Shown here: one piece after another, positions 18,243-27,568 of the stretch
Position numbering within the stretch: the stretch's first letter is position 1
How the letters are laid out: each line of letters opens with the position of its first letter
From: Leptospira stimsonii
GTDB taxonomy: Bacteria; Spirochaetota; Leptospiria; Leptospirales; Leptospiraceae
Direction of reading: 5' to 3'
Assembly (NCBI RefSeq): GCF_003545885.1
Contig: NZ_QHCT01000001.1
Coordinates: 1,406,001-1,470,000 of the forward strand
DNA length: 64,000 nt
Notes under the pieces: generated by a model
The model's database searches: none
Told to the model about the DNA's origin: nothing
Seen by the model: only the letters and a program-made list of their open reading frames with translations
Position numbers and translations under genes: made by a program

Positions 18243-19925
18243 TTAATTCCTGCTAATTTTTTGCGTGAGTTTCGTCTTGATATACTCTTCTACTTTGGAC
18301 GCTTCGAGAGGATAAGAATAGAAATAACCCTGTGCATAGTTGCAATTCAGTTCTTTTAAAAGTTCGTGTTGATTAGGATTTTCAACACCTTCCACGATGA
18401 TCGCCTTGTCCATCGCTTGGATGAGATTGATCAAGGAGGAGATGATCGTCTTGCTGGAAGATTTGAAGTAGTTAAATAGAAAAACCTTGTCTAATTTGAT
18501 ATAATCGACGGGAAGAGTTTGCAGTCTTCCGAGAGAAGAGTAACCTTTCCCGAAATCATCTATCGCAAAACGAAAACCGAAGTCTTTTAGAAGAGCGATT
18601 ACCTTGTTTACCTTTACTAGATTGGAATCGAAAGAATCTTCTATGATCTCCAAAATGATAGAATCCGGAGAAATGCCGTAAAAATCGGTCGCTTCCTTTA
18701 GAACGTTGAAAATCTGTTTGTCGTTGAGTTGTTTCGCAGAAATGTTAAGCGAAATGCAGATTTGGTTCTCTTTTAGGATGGAAGTGCTGTAGGATTTCAA
18801 GGTATCCCAGATCAACCATTCTCCTATTGTTTTAATAAAACTCGAACTTTCGGCGATCGAAATAAAACTCGCCGGCATCAATTTTCCTTTTTCCGGATGA
18901 TTCCAACGTAAAAGAACTTCCATAGAAAGGATCGAGTCTTGGCGAAGATCCATGATCGGTTGGTAGGCCAGTTCCAGTTCGTTTCTGTTTAATACTTTCC
19001 TTAAATCGATTTCGATTTTTGCCCTCGTCGCATTTTGTTCGATCGTACTTCGATCATAGTGATAAAATGAATTCGGACCGATAAGAGCCGATTGTTGCAC
19101 TGCCTCTTCGAGAATCCTCAATGAATTGAGGTCTGAATTGACCAACTGATCAAACTGAGCATAACCTACGTTTGCATTCAGGTGAAATTCTCTTTCTCGA
19201 TAGGTGAATGGGAATGAAAAAAGAAGAATGATACATTCTGCAAACCACTCCGCCTCCAGTTCGGATTCTATGTTCGCACTTGCGATCAGGAAACGTTCGG
19301 AGCCGAGGCGAAAAATTTGATCTCCTTTCGAAATGTATTTCTTGAGACGTTCGGCAATTTTAAGGGCAATCGACTCATAATAAAAATTGTCTTCTTTGTT
19401 GAGGATGGAATCAGGGTTAGAAAGAGAGATTAGAAAAAGAAAATAAGGTCGATTCGATTTATTGTTGTAGATCCGATTGTTGCTGTAGATCGAAAGAAAG
19501 TAGTTTTTGTTTGGGAGACCGGTAAAGCGGTCTTGATAAAACGATTCTTTGGAATCGGAGGAAAGATTTTGCCTTACGGTAAGAAAACGGATTGCATATA
19601 CTTCTTCCAAATCATGAAGGATAAAGTTCAACATCAGAGTCGTGTCGTTAAAATAACCGACATCGATTAGGCCGGTTTCAAGGAGAACACTGGAAAGTCC
19701 CATCTCCTTTTCATATTGAATTCCCTTTGTCGTCTTGAGATAGGAGAGGAGCGAATCATGGATGCTTTGAAAATTCGGAGATTGTAAAAGTTCATCAAAT
19801 GTCGCATTCGTGTATAGTAAATCCCAACTTTTTGAAAAGAGTACAATCCCTTCCTTGGAATTATCGGAACAAAACTTGATCGCTCTTCTTAAGAGGAGAG
19901 GGGAAATCTGCGTATTGTTAGTCAC
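18243..19925 (-). CDS. c-di-GMP phosphodiesterase with degenerate GGDEF and intact EAL domain
   Basis: 560 aa, no membrane segment. An N-terminal PAS-like sensor region (residues about 1-145) precedes a GGDEF-like domain (DRFTGLPNKNYF...). Its catalytic motif has decayed to LGSERF, so cyclase activity is unlikely. The C-terminal EAL domain (about 310-550) has MEVLLRW in place of EAL, NISAKQL, EIIEDSF, DDFGKGYSSL, IKLDK and VEGVE, the metal and catalytic residues of active enzymes. It is therefore predicted to hydrolyse c-di-GMP. It is in operon with the hemerythrin downstream. Confidence 0.9.
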   Translation of the reverse strand: MTNNTQISPLLLRRAIKFCSDNSKEGIVLFSKSWDLLYTNATFDELLQSPNFQSIHDSLLSYLKTTKGIQYEKEMGLSSVLLETGLIDVGYFNDTTLMLNFILHDLEEVYAIRFLTVRQNLSSDSKESFYQDRFTGLPNKNYFLSIYSNNRIYNNKSNRPYFLFLISLSNPDSILNKEDNFYYESIALKIAERLKKYISKGDQIFRLGSERFLIASANIESELEAEWFAECIILLFSFPFTYREREFHLNANVGYAQFDQLVNSDLNSLRILEEAVQQSALIGPNSFYHYDRSTIEQNATRAKIEIDLRKVLNRNELELAYQPIMDLRQDSILSMEVLLRWNHPEKGKLMPASFISIAESSSFIKTIGEWLIWDTLKSYSTSILKENQICISLNISAKQLNDKQIFNVLKEATDFYGISPDSIILEIIEDSFDSNLVKVNKVIALLKDFGFRFAIDDFGKGYSSLGRLQTLPVDYIKLDKVFLFNYFKSSSKTIISSLINLIQAMDKAIIVEGVENPNQHELLKELNCNYAQGYFYSYPLEASKVEEYIKTKLTQKISRN

Positions 19926-20142
19926 TTTGTTACCAGCCTATACTGCAGTAGTCTAACAATTTAGATTATAAATAGAAAACGGACTTATAAGAGTTATAAT
20001 TTAGTTTTATAAAAGAATAGGAAGTGTGGCCTATATGTTATATTGGCTTAAAATCGGTGAAACTTTTGAATTTTTTAAAAAGTTCAGGACATGGAAAGGC
20101 AGAGGGAGATGGGAATCAGAAGAAGAGTGGGTCTTGCCTAAA

Positions 20143-20547
20143 TCAGGCGCTGAAGAGGCGGACCGCTTCCGCAAAATTCGATGCAGTCCGTAGCAAGGAT
20201 TTAAGGCGGGTGAGCTCCAGCATCTTCTCAATTTCAGGCGTAAGTGAATAGAGGACGATTCCGGCATTCGACATTTTGTTGAGTCGAGAATGAGTGGCTA
20301 TAAAAGTAGCGATCCCTGAAGAATCCATTACCCGTACTCCGGACAAGTCTATTAGAAGAATGTAAACTTCGTTCTCGATCGATTCGTTGAATGCGTCTTT
20401 GAGTTTTTTCGCTGAAAAAATATTAATATCACCCTGAATCTGAAAGATGACGGCCGGTCCAGGAAGTGTCCCGGCGGAGGAAATTTTTTCGATCGTCAAT
20501 TTCATATCGTTTGTCTTGTAACTGATAGAGTCTGATTTGGTGTCCAT
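20143..20547 (-). CDS. STAS-domain anti-sigma factor antagonist
   Basis: 134 aa from the ATG at 20547, which has a good ribosome site (GGAGAAAGGGAA) directly upstream; an in-frame ATG/alternative at 20583 adds 12 residues. It has a STAS fold with the phosphorylatable Ser in DLSGVRVMDSSGIATF, as in SpoIIAA/RsbV. It would bind an anti-sigma kinase when dephosphorylated. No kinase or phosphatase partner is in this window. It is separated from the EAL gene by about 200 bp on the same strand. Confidence 0.85.
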   Translation of the reverse strand: MDTKSDSISYKTNDMKLTIEKISSAGTLPGPAVIFQIQGDINIFSAKKLKDAFNESIENEVYILLIDLSGVRVMDSSGIATFIATHSRLNKMSNAGIVLYSLTPEIEKMLELTRLKSLLRTASNFAEAVRLFSA

Positions 20548-20875
20548 TTCCCTTTCTCCGCGCACAACTTTACTAAGGTTCAAATCTCAATAATTAAATT
20601 CAATAAAAATTGATAAGAAATTTTGAATTGATTCGCTTCTCTGCTGAAGCGGCAAATTCGCAACCGCATTTCGAAATAAGGGGAAATGACAGCAATCTGG
20701 TCCCTCCCTGTGAAAAATAAAACGAATGTGGTAATGAATTATAATTCAACACTACTTCTGTTTTAAAACACAAAGTGAATTAAGGTGAAAGTTTGCAACT
20801 CGCGTTAATCGTAAAATACGCTTGTGAACCCTTTTTCCCTCTGATAGAATCCGAAAAAAATATCGGGAGCAATCG

Positions 20876-21289
20876 ATGGCATTGGGAAATGAGGAAATCG
20901 AATTAGTAAGATCCAGTTTCGAAAAAGTTTATATGAACAAGGATGAAGTTGCGGCTTTATTTTATTCCAAACTTTTTGCGATGGAGCCGAGTTTTAAGTC
21001 GTTATTCAAAGGCGACATGAACGAACAAGGAAGAAAGCTCATGTTGATGTTGAAAACGCTGATTTCTGGACTCGGTGATCTCGCAAGTTTAGTTCCCGTA
21101 ATCCAAGAAATGGGCAAACGCCATATAAAATACCGCGTTAAATCTCAGGATTACGACGTAGTCGGAGCGGCGCTATTGGCAACCTTACAGCAAGGTTTAG
21201 GGACGGAGTTTACTCCAAAACTAAAAGGTTTATGGACTGAGATCTACCAGATCGTTGCGAAAACCGCAATCGAAGGTAGTAAGCAGTAA
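20876..21289 (+). CDS. Flavohaemoglobin-type single-domain globin
   Basis: 137 aa. The globin residues fit the bacterial flavohaemoglobin-like group: Tyr30 (B10) in LFYSKLF, Phe44 (CD1), Gln51 (E7) and the proximal His83 (F8) in KRHIKYRVK. There is no reductase domain. Tyr/Gln distal pairs in such globins favour tight O2 binding or NO dioxygenation. Located 71 bp before a chemoreceptor gene on the same strand, it could be an O2/NO sensor or scavenger for it. The ATG is preceded by GGGAGCAATCG. Confidence 0.9.
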   Translation: MALGNEEIELVRSSFEKVYMNKDEVAALFYSKLFAMEPSFKSLFKGDMNEQGRKLMLMLKTLISGLGDLASLVPVIQEMGKRHIKYRVKSQDYDVVGAALLATLQQGLGTEFTPKLKGLWTEIYQIVAKTAIEGSKQ

Positions 21290-21360
21290 TCGAAATCGGA
21301 TTCAAAATGTTTAATGTTGCGAAACCGATCTTCCTTATTTCGTAAAGTATCACATAAACT

Positions 21361-22992
21361 ATGAAGAGAAAAGGTAAGAATCAGATTCTGCGAAAAATAG
21401 TTCTGGCTTTCAAAAGACCGAACTCGCTAGTTAGCATCGCAACTTTATTTTACATCATTCTATTTGGATTGGCATTGTCTCAGTTTAAGAACAGGGACCA
21501 AGCTGTCGAAGACGCTTATTACAAACGATTGGAAGAAATCAAACGTTTTGAATCTTCGGAATGGAATCAAGAATTAGAAACCGCGGATAAAAAAAACAAG
21601 GAACCGGAAGAATTTCATAGAATCGAACACGAATCGATAACGGAACAAAAAACAGAATCTCGAAATTGGTTCGGCTGGGAATGGGCTACGGTTTCACAAG
21701 GCTCTTGGAAACATTTCCTAAAAGCTCCTTTGGAAGATCAAAAAATAAATGATTTCAAGAATTCGGAATCCATAGAAAGGCAACTGAACTTTAGAAATAT
21801 CGAAAGTATGCGGCTCGAATATCTGGAACACTCCGGATTTAGTATCGGAATGTTCTGTATCTTCGGCGCTGGAACACTCGGCTTTCTTTTTTATCTCAAT
21901 TTATTTCTATACAAAGATTCCCAAGCGGCGAGTTCTAAAATTTTAATTCTGAATCGAAAAGTTGCATCCGGTGAAATTCAAGTTACCGCAGAGACGGAAG
22001 AGGAGCTGATGGATAGTCCTGCTCTTCTTTCTTTAGCCGAAACGATTCGTAAATTTGGAAGGGATCTAATAACGGAGGCAGACGCTATCAAAAGTCGCTT
22101 CTTCGAAGTTTACGATTTGACCCATCGCATCCAGGAAACTTCGGAAGTTTTAAATTCCAACGTCAATGAAGAGAACAAAGGAATCCAGGATATCTATTCG
22201 CTTGCGAATTCGATCAAAGAGGAAATCTACAATCTGGATAGGAAGGCGGATTCTTATTATATTTTGGTCTCCTCCTTGAACGTAGAAATCAAACAACTCG
22301 ACGAAATCATCGATCAGGTCGGTTCTGCGGTTGACAAATCGGTGCTCTGCGCCACTGCGATGGAAAGAAATATCGAAAGCGGATCGAACACGATCGTACA
22401 ACTCGCCGAGAGTGTTTCCGAAATCGAAGACAATTCAAAGGAAATGAAGCTGATCGCGTCGTTGATCAAACAAATTTCCGAAAGAATCAACTTACTTGCG
22501 TTAAATGCGGCGATCGAATCCGCGAGAGCAGGTGCTTATGGAAGGGGATTTTCGGTCGTAGCCAAGGAAGTCGGAGCCTTAGCCCAAGAGACCGATAAAA
22601 GTATGAAAACGATCGAATCTCTGATCGAGAAAAGTATTCACGAAGCCTATCACGGTCATTCCCTCGTAAATCGTTCCAAAGAACTGTATGAAAATATTAT
22701 AAATGATTTAATCAATCTCAAATCCTCAAGTGAAGAGATCGTAAGCCTCGTAGATCTTCAAACTCAAAAGAGGGCAAGAGTCAAATATAGTAGCGATCAG
22801 ATCGATAAAAAATCGGATGAGATTTACGATTCGATCAAACAACAGAAGAAAGCGAATTCGGTGATGGAAACTCAAATCTCCAAAATCTCACAGATCACGA
22901 GTGCAAGTCTTTCTATTTCAAAGTCGTTGATCGATTATTCCGATCAACTCAATGCGAAATCAACACAAATGGAAAAAATAAATAAGGTCTGA
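21361..22992 (+). CDS. Methyl-accepting chemotaxis protein
   Basis: 543 aa. Two transmembrane segments (about residues 22-42 and 160-183) flank a small, charged periplasmic domain of about 115 aa rich in Glu/Lys/Trp. The cytoplasmic part is a long coiled coil with the highly conserved signalling tip RINLLALNAAIESARAGA followed by RGFSVVAKEVGALA. It would pass a signal to CheA/CheW. No HAMP domain is obvious. Immediate neighbours are a globin upstream and a hemerythrin-like protein downstream, suggesting gas or redox input. Confidence 0.92.
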   Translation: MKRKGKNQILRKIVLAFKRPNSLVSIATLFYIILFGLALSQFKNRDQAVEDAYYKRLEEIKRFESSEWNQELETADKKNKEPEEFHRIEHESITEQKTESRNWFGWEWATVSQGSWKHFLKAPLEDQKINDFKNSESIERQLNFRNIESMRLEYLEHSGFSIGMFCIFGAGTLGFLFYLNLFLYKDSQAASSKILILNRKVASGEIQVTAETEEELMDSPALLSLAETIRKFGRDLITEADAIKSRFFEVYDLTHRIQETSEVLNSNVNEENKGIQDIYSLANSIKEEIYNLDRKADSYYILVSSLNVEIKQLDEIIDQVGSAVDKSVLCATAMERNIESGSNTIVQLAESVSEIEDNSKEMKLIASLIKQISERINLLALNAAIESARAGAYGRGFSVVAKEVGALAQETDKSMKTIESLIEKSIHEAYHGHSLVNRSKELYENIINDLINLKSSSEEIVSLVDLQTQKRARVKYSSDQIDKKSDEIYDSIKQQKKANSVMETQISKISQITSASLSISKSLIDYSDQLNAKSTQMEKINKV

Positions 22993-23055
22993 GAATGATA
23001 TAACTGATAAGAATCTGGTTTAGATATAGAAAGATCGAGGAAACAAAGAAAAGAA

Positions 23056-23508
23056 ATGCAAGTTCACTTATATCGGAAACAAAACGAAGTATTGAAAAAA
23101 TTGGTCATCGAATTGATTCGAATTTTAAGAACAGATTCCGTTATCAATCGAGTTGGTGAGGTTCACGACATTCTTGCTATCCTAAACGCAAGACTCAATG
23201 AGCATCTGAGGACAGAAGAAAGTTTAATCCTTTTGGAGCTATTACCAGAGGACACAGTCTTAGAGGAAGATAATGAATTTTATAACGAAAAGAATAGAAA
23301 CGAACTGAAAAATCGTTTTAGACAATACATTACAAAGTGGTCGTTGCCGTCTTTAATTCAGAAAAACCCCTTAGCCTTTATCAGGGATTCAAATGAACTT
23401 ATGGATTGGCTCTACATTAGACTACAAAGCGAAATAGAACTTTTATTTCCAATGAAGAATCAGTCTTTTTTTGTTTCGAAAAAAATCGGGGAGCCTCTGT
23501 CAAGATGA
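23056..23508 (+). CDS. Degenerate hemerythrin-like protein
   Basis: 150 aa, the same length and helical pattern as the hemerythrin at 17788-18240. It keeps one HLRTE motif (His50/Glu54) and a C-terminal LYIRLQSEIELLFP that matches the last helix of HHE proteins. The first-helix His (RQHQ in the other protein) is Asn here (RKQN), and the fourth-helix His is Trp. Full di-iron binding is therefore doubtful. It lies 63 bp after the chemoreceptor gene with a weak ribosome site. Assignment rests on the pattern only. Confidence 0.65.
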   Translation: MQVHLYRKQNEVLKKLVIELIRILRTDSVINRVGEVHDILAILNARLNEHLRTEESLILLELLPEDTVLEEDNEFYNEKNRNELKNRFRQYITKWSLPSLIQKNPLAFIRDSNELMDWLYIRLQSEIELLFPMKNQSFFVSKKIGEPLSR

Positions 23509-23914
23509 GGACTCTGGTAAAAGTTAGAATTCATAACATTCTATAATTCAGCAGTTTGGATAAAGGGAATGAATTTTACTAAAAAATAAGTTTTGAAGTA
23601 AAAAAAATAGAATGGAAAAGAAGGGCAAAACGCGCAGGAGGGGATTGAAATTTTTGAAAATAATTTTTTGAGCTTTCATGGATCGTTGATTGGCGTTCGT
23701 TCTTAAAAAGACGTTGTTCAGTCCATCGCGTAAGTGACTGAATTCTTTTAAGTGAAAAATAAGTAGCGTTATTTTGTTGGTCAAATGAGCGGTTTTAGGA
23801 ATTGAGAAGTTGGGCTTGTATCGAAGAGACATTGGTTTTTTCGGACGAAGACGCTTTTTGAATATGGGACCGGATTTATAAAAAAGAAGAAATTCGATTT
23901 TGGAAGTTGAGATT
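23509..23914. other. Spacer upstream of the AraC-family gene
   Basis: No gene supported; A/T-rich on the plus strand. A minus-strand open frame of 149 codons covers it, but the translation is Lys/Phe-rich, has no family resemblance and runs into the start of the AraC gene. Confidence 0.5.
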
Positions 23915-25006
23915 ATGGTAAATACGATGGATTGGCTATTACGGGAAGAATTATTGATTGAGATCACGAGGTTTGGTGCTTTTTTTGCTTTGATCATCGG
24001 ACTCGGTCGTTTGTTGCGAGCGAAGAACCAGATTGATTATTTTTTGTCTGCTCTTCTTGTTCTCACTGCTATTTTTCAATACTTCGACGAAACGACGATA
24101 AACGCGGTTTCATACAACTGGATGAAACGTTTCTTATTTCAGATTGATATGATCGCGCTTTCTACCGCGGGCATACTCGTCTATTTGCTTTCGATCATGG
24201 TGTTCTCGAAGTATTCGAAACTTCCCTCAAAGTATTACTGGAACTTGGTTCCTCCGGTCGTTCTATCCATTCCGGTGGCAAGTCTCTACGATCAACAGAG
24301 TCGATTTGAATACGGGATGTTTCTTTATCTGACCGATTTGTTCGTCATCGTCTACGTCGGTGTGGCCGTATATAAGATGATCACGAATCGTGTTTTTGAT
24401 TTCAGAAGCCTCAAGTCGAAGGTGTTGGGGGGATTGGTGATCACCGTTTCCTTTTGCGCCGTTTTGGAAATTTTTGGAATCGTGATGGAGGAACGAACTC
24501 TCGTCCTCCTCTCGGGTGTGGTCACAACGATCGAAATCATTTATTTCTATTACGTTAGCGTTTACTTTCAGGATTTCTTAGGAGAACCAATCGCTTTCGA
24601 CGTTCAGAAGAATTCTTCAAAAAAATCGCTTCTCGGAGATATCGATATCGATGCTCTGGAAAAACAGCTCAACTATCTGATACAGGAAGAACGAATTTAT
24701 TTGGACGAGGACATCCGATTGCCGAGTGTAGCAGAAGAACTTGGAGTTTCGGTTCATCAGCTTTCTTCTTACTTAAACGATCATAAAGGAATCAACTTCA
24801 ACAATTATATCAATCAGTTTCGTGTAGAAGAGGCGAAGTCGATTCTCATCAATGATCCGAGTCGTTCCGTGATCTCGGTCGGAAACGCAGTCGGGTTTAA
24901 TTCGAACTCGGTATTCCATAGGGCGTTTTTGAGAGAGACGGGCATGTCCCCGAAAAAATTCAGGGAAGCACAACTCTTCAATAAACATTCTTATACTCTG
25001 AATTGA
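23915..25006 (+). CDS. Membrane-bound AraC-family transcriptional regulator
   Basis: 363 aa from the ATG at 23915, which has GGAAG 8 bases upstream; a TTG at 23900 is less likely. The N-terminal two thirds form about six or seven hydrophobic helices (residues about 10-225), as in 7TM-AraC regulators. The C-terminal ~100 aa is an AraC double helix-turn-helix (PSVAEELGVSVHQLSSYLN, then VISVGNAVGFNSNSVFHRAF and TGMSPKKFRE). The signal is presumably sensed at the membrane. The stop abuts the start of the downstream lipoprotein gene. Confidence 0.9.
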   Translation: MVNTMDWLLREELLIEITRFGAFFALIIGLGRLLRAKNQIDYFLSALLVLTAIFQYFDETTINAVSYNWMKRFLFQIDMIALSTAGILVYLLSIMVFSKYSKLPSKYYWNLVPPVVLSIPVASLYDQQSRFEYGMFLYLTDLFVIVYVGVAVYKMITNRVFDFRSLKSKVLGGLVITVSFCAVLEIFGIVMEERTLVLLSGVVTTIEIIYFYYVSVYFQDFLGEPIAFDVQKNSSKKSLLGDIDIDALEKQLNYLIQEERIYLDEDIRLPSVAEELGVSVHQLSSYLNDHKGINFNNYINQFRVEEAKSILINDPSRSVISVGNAVGFNSNSVFHRAFLRETGMSPKKFREAQLFNKHSYTLN

Positions 25007-26296
25007 ATGGAAAAACGGATGGATTCAAAAAACAATATTCTGAAAACAGGATTTTTACTTTGTCTTGGATCCATTCTTCTTAGCGGATGTTTTGTGAAAG
25101 AACCACCGAATCCGTCTTCGGCAACCTTTCTCAATCTTTTGGTTTTTCGTTGTAATGCCGGATTCGGCGTTGGATGCATCAAAGATACTTTCACAGACCA
25201 GCCTGTAATTCCTGCGAAAAACATTTGTTCCGAAACAAGTCTCGAGGTCATTCAACCGAACAACTGGACTCGAGTTCAAGACGAGTTACAATTACAGGCG
25301 GGAAAGGGAAGCGCGGGAGCTCCCATTGTCAATACGTTTGCGGTTGAACCGGATACGGCCGCGTATCTCGGAGGCGTTCTTACGCCGACGGGAAGAATTT
25401 TTGCGATTCCAAGCGCAGGTACGAACTTACGGGAATTCGATCCTAGCACTCAGATGATCACCAACTCTATTCCTGTCGGCCCCCTAGGAGCTCTCAAGTG
25501 GGCTGGGGGACTTCTCTCCCCCTCGGGTACGCTTGAATTGATTTCCTCGGCCACGTGGCCCTATGTGTCCATCGATCCGACAACCTTTGGCGGCTCCACC
25601 TATGGAACAGTATCCGGGGTTGGCGACTTTCTTGGAGGGGTTTTCGCACCGAACGGAAAGTTTTATCCGACTCCTTCCATAAGTTCATCTTTTATCGAAG
25701 TCGACCCGGTCGCGCAAACGCAAGTGACATTCGGAAGTGCACTGACGACATTCCCTGCCTACGCAGGTGCTGTATTGGGCCCGAACGGGAATATTTATCC
25801 CATTCCCGCAAGAGCGAGCCAGTTTACGGAAGTGGATCCAATTGCAAGAACGAATATCAATTTCGGATCCTTCATCTTCAGTTTTAATGGTAAGTGGTCC
25901 GGAGGAGTGCTCGCTCCGAATGGAAAGATATATACAATACCCGATGCGTTTTCCATGTTCATGGAAATTGATCCGATGGCAAGAACACTGATTGCCTTTG
26001 GGGGCGCTCCGGGAATCTCGCAAGCGTATTCCGGCGGGGTTCTAGCTCCCAATGGAAAGATCTACGGAATTCCTTTTGACGCGACTCAGTTTGTGGAAAT
26101 CGATCCGAACACTTTGACGGTTACGTATTTCGGAACGGCGCCCGGAGGAGGAGCTTGGTCCGGCGGCGTACTTGCACCGAACGGAAAAATTTACGGGATG
26201 CCTTATAATGCGGGAACGTTTTTAGAGATCGATCCTCAAGCAAACGGAAAGATCTGCGACCCGATTCTTCAATCCGCTTATTTTAATAAATACTAA
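25007..26296 (+). CDS. Lipoprotein with seven ~44-aa propeller-like repeats
   Basis: 429 aa. The signal peptide ends in lipobox LLSGC, so it is lipid-anchored. A Cys-containing N-terminal region is followed (about residues 120-415) by seven repeats with consensus GGVLAPNGKIYGIP...F.EIDP. That number and size fit a seven-bladed beta-propeller. No catalytic motif. The ATG touches the AraC stop, and a second ATG 12 bp downstream is possible. Co-transcription suggests it is a target or partner of the membrane regulator. Confidence 0.85.
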   Translation: MEKRMDSKNNILKTGFLLCLGSILLSGCFVKEPPNPSSATFLNLLVFRCNAGFGVGCIKDTFTDQPVIPAKNICSETSLEVIQPNNWTRVQDELQLQAGKGSAGAPIVNTFAVEPDTAAYLGGVLTPTGRIFAIPSAGTNLREFDPSTQMITNSIPVGPLGALKWAGGLLSPSGTLELISSATWPYVSIDPTTFGGSTYGTVSGVGDFLGGVFAPNGKFYPTPSISSSFIEVDPVAQTQVTFGSALTTFPAYAGAVLGPNGNIYPIPARASQFTEVDPIARTNINFGSFIFSFNGKWSGGVLAPNGKIYTIPDAFSMFMEIDPMARTLIAFGGAPGISQAYSGGVLAPNGKIYGIPFDATQFVEIDPNTLTVTYFGTAPGGGAWSGGVLAPNGKIYGMPYNAGTFLEIDPQANGKICDPILQSAYFNKY

Positions 26297-26383
26297 AATA
26301 CGATTAAAACCACATTCAATAAAAAGAATGTAGTTCAGAACGGAGAATTCGGTTTCGATTCCGGAAATCGTAAATGTTTGAAA

Positions 26384-27568
26384 TCAGACGGCGTTACTCG
26401 TTTTCATACCGGTAAATTTTCCCTGGCCGATCAATTCTACGTTCTTATGAAACTTTTCTCTTTCTCCTGGAAAGGATGATTTCGCAACCAATTCCAAACC
26501 GAGAATCAGATTTCCGGAAGAATCGTAGGAAATCCAGCGAACAGCTCCGAAGACCTTAAAGTATCCCTGCATCCGAATATAGATGTCGAAAACGAAGCCG
26601 GTGTGTTTGGGAAGCGTTTGAATCAAATGAGGATTTGTGATTTTTACGCAAACTCCGTTGTTGGAGATGTCGAGGATCTGGAATTTTTCGGTCGTCATCA
26701 CCGTATTCGATTCCTTGATTCTCGCGACCATTTCTTTGGCCAGTTCCGATAACTTTTCGATCGTATCCGTTGAAAGATGTTTTTCCTTACTTCGAATCCA
26801 GATATATCCGAGAGGAATCGATTGTCTGGAATGATTGATATAAACGATCGGATAGATGATTTCGGAAAGAATTTTCTCGTCTTTGTATTTGCGGATCATC
26901 GTCGAAATTTCTTGATTGATCTGATCTTCCACGTCGATTTGATTTTCGTTTTTGGAAGTGAAAGAAGATTCATCGGATGTGTTTTCGATATGAATGTATT
27001 TTTTAGATCTTTTTACTAAATCGAATTTTTCATCCAGATCCGGCTTGAAGACGTCCACTTCAACGATTCCGAAATCGAAAGTTTTAAGCTTTGTCTTGTA
27101 ATCTTCAAAACTCACTTTGACCAAGGTGGGAATGTTAAAGAGAGAAGCATCGATCACCGTTTTTGAAGAATTGATATTGGTGATATGAGCCGCGTCTTCG
27201 GCGACGGGATATCTTGGAAACGCACGATTCGATTTTGCGATGGAAATTTGACTGACGGAAAGCTCCGCCATTTTTCCATTGATACTTTGCTGAAAGAAAC
27301 ATTCGAGTTGAACATACTTCGCGAGAATTCTATATAAGATCATCTCGTTTTTGGATGCGAGATCCAGATCTCCGTTGAGTTCTACAAGAAGCCTTTCTCC
27401 CTCGGGGATAAATTTCTTGATTGTTAGAGTGGAACCTTCTTCGTCGCCTTTTATAATAAGCGTCTGATTCAATAAATGTTTTTCAATGATGTGTTTTCTC
27501 TGGTCCGGAGAATGGAGCACATCCAATTCTCTATTTTTCGATTTTGTTCCGTTCATTGATTCCAACAT
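26384..27568 (-). CDS. DUF1577/PilZ-like protein
   Basis: 394 aa cytoplasmic protein resembling the Leptospira DUF1577 family. A short RAFPRYPV segment (about residue 115) resembles the Arg-rich start of PilZ domains. The C-terminal part contains ILDISNNGVCVKI (about residue 297) and a later FGAVRWISYDSSGNLILGLELV, which match the D-x-S-x-x-G and strand pattern of PilZ. A c-di-GMP effector role is inferred, not shown. It is convergent with the lipoprotein gene and monocistronic. Confidence 0.65.
   Translation of the reverse strand: MLESMNGTKSKNRELDVLHSPDQRKHIIEKHLLNQTLIIKGDEEGSTLTIKKFIPEGERLLVELNGDLDLASKNEMILYRILAKYVQLECFFQQSINGKMAELSVSQISIAKSNRAFPRYPVAEDAAHITNINSSKTVIDASLFNIPTLVKVSFEDYKTKLKTFDFGIVEVDVFKPDLDEKFDLVKRSKKYIHIENTSDESSFTSKNENQIDVEDQINQEISTMIRKYKDEKILSEIIYPIVYINHSRQSIPLGYIWIRSKEKHLSTDTIEKLSELAKEMVARIKESNTVMTTEKFQILDISNNGVCVKITNPHLIQTLPKHTGFVFDIYIRMQGYFKVFGAVRWISYDSSGNLILGLELVAKSSFPGEREKFHKNVELIGQGKFTGMKTSNAV

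Noticed and set aside
23548..23997. 149-codon minus-strand frame before the AraC gene
   Set aside because: Lys/Phe-rich translation, no ribosome site, no family resemblance, and it overlaps the start of a convincing gene.
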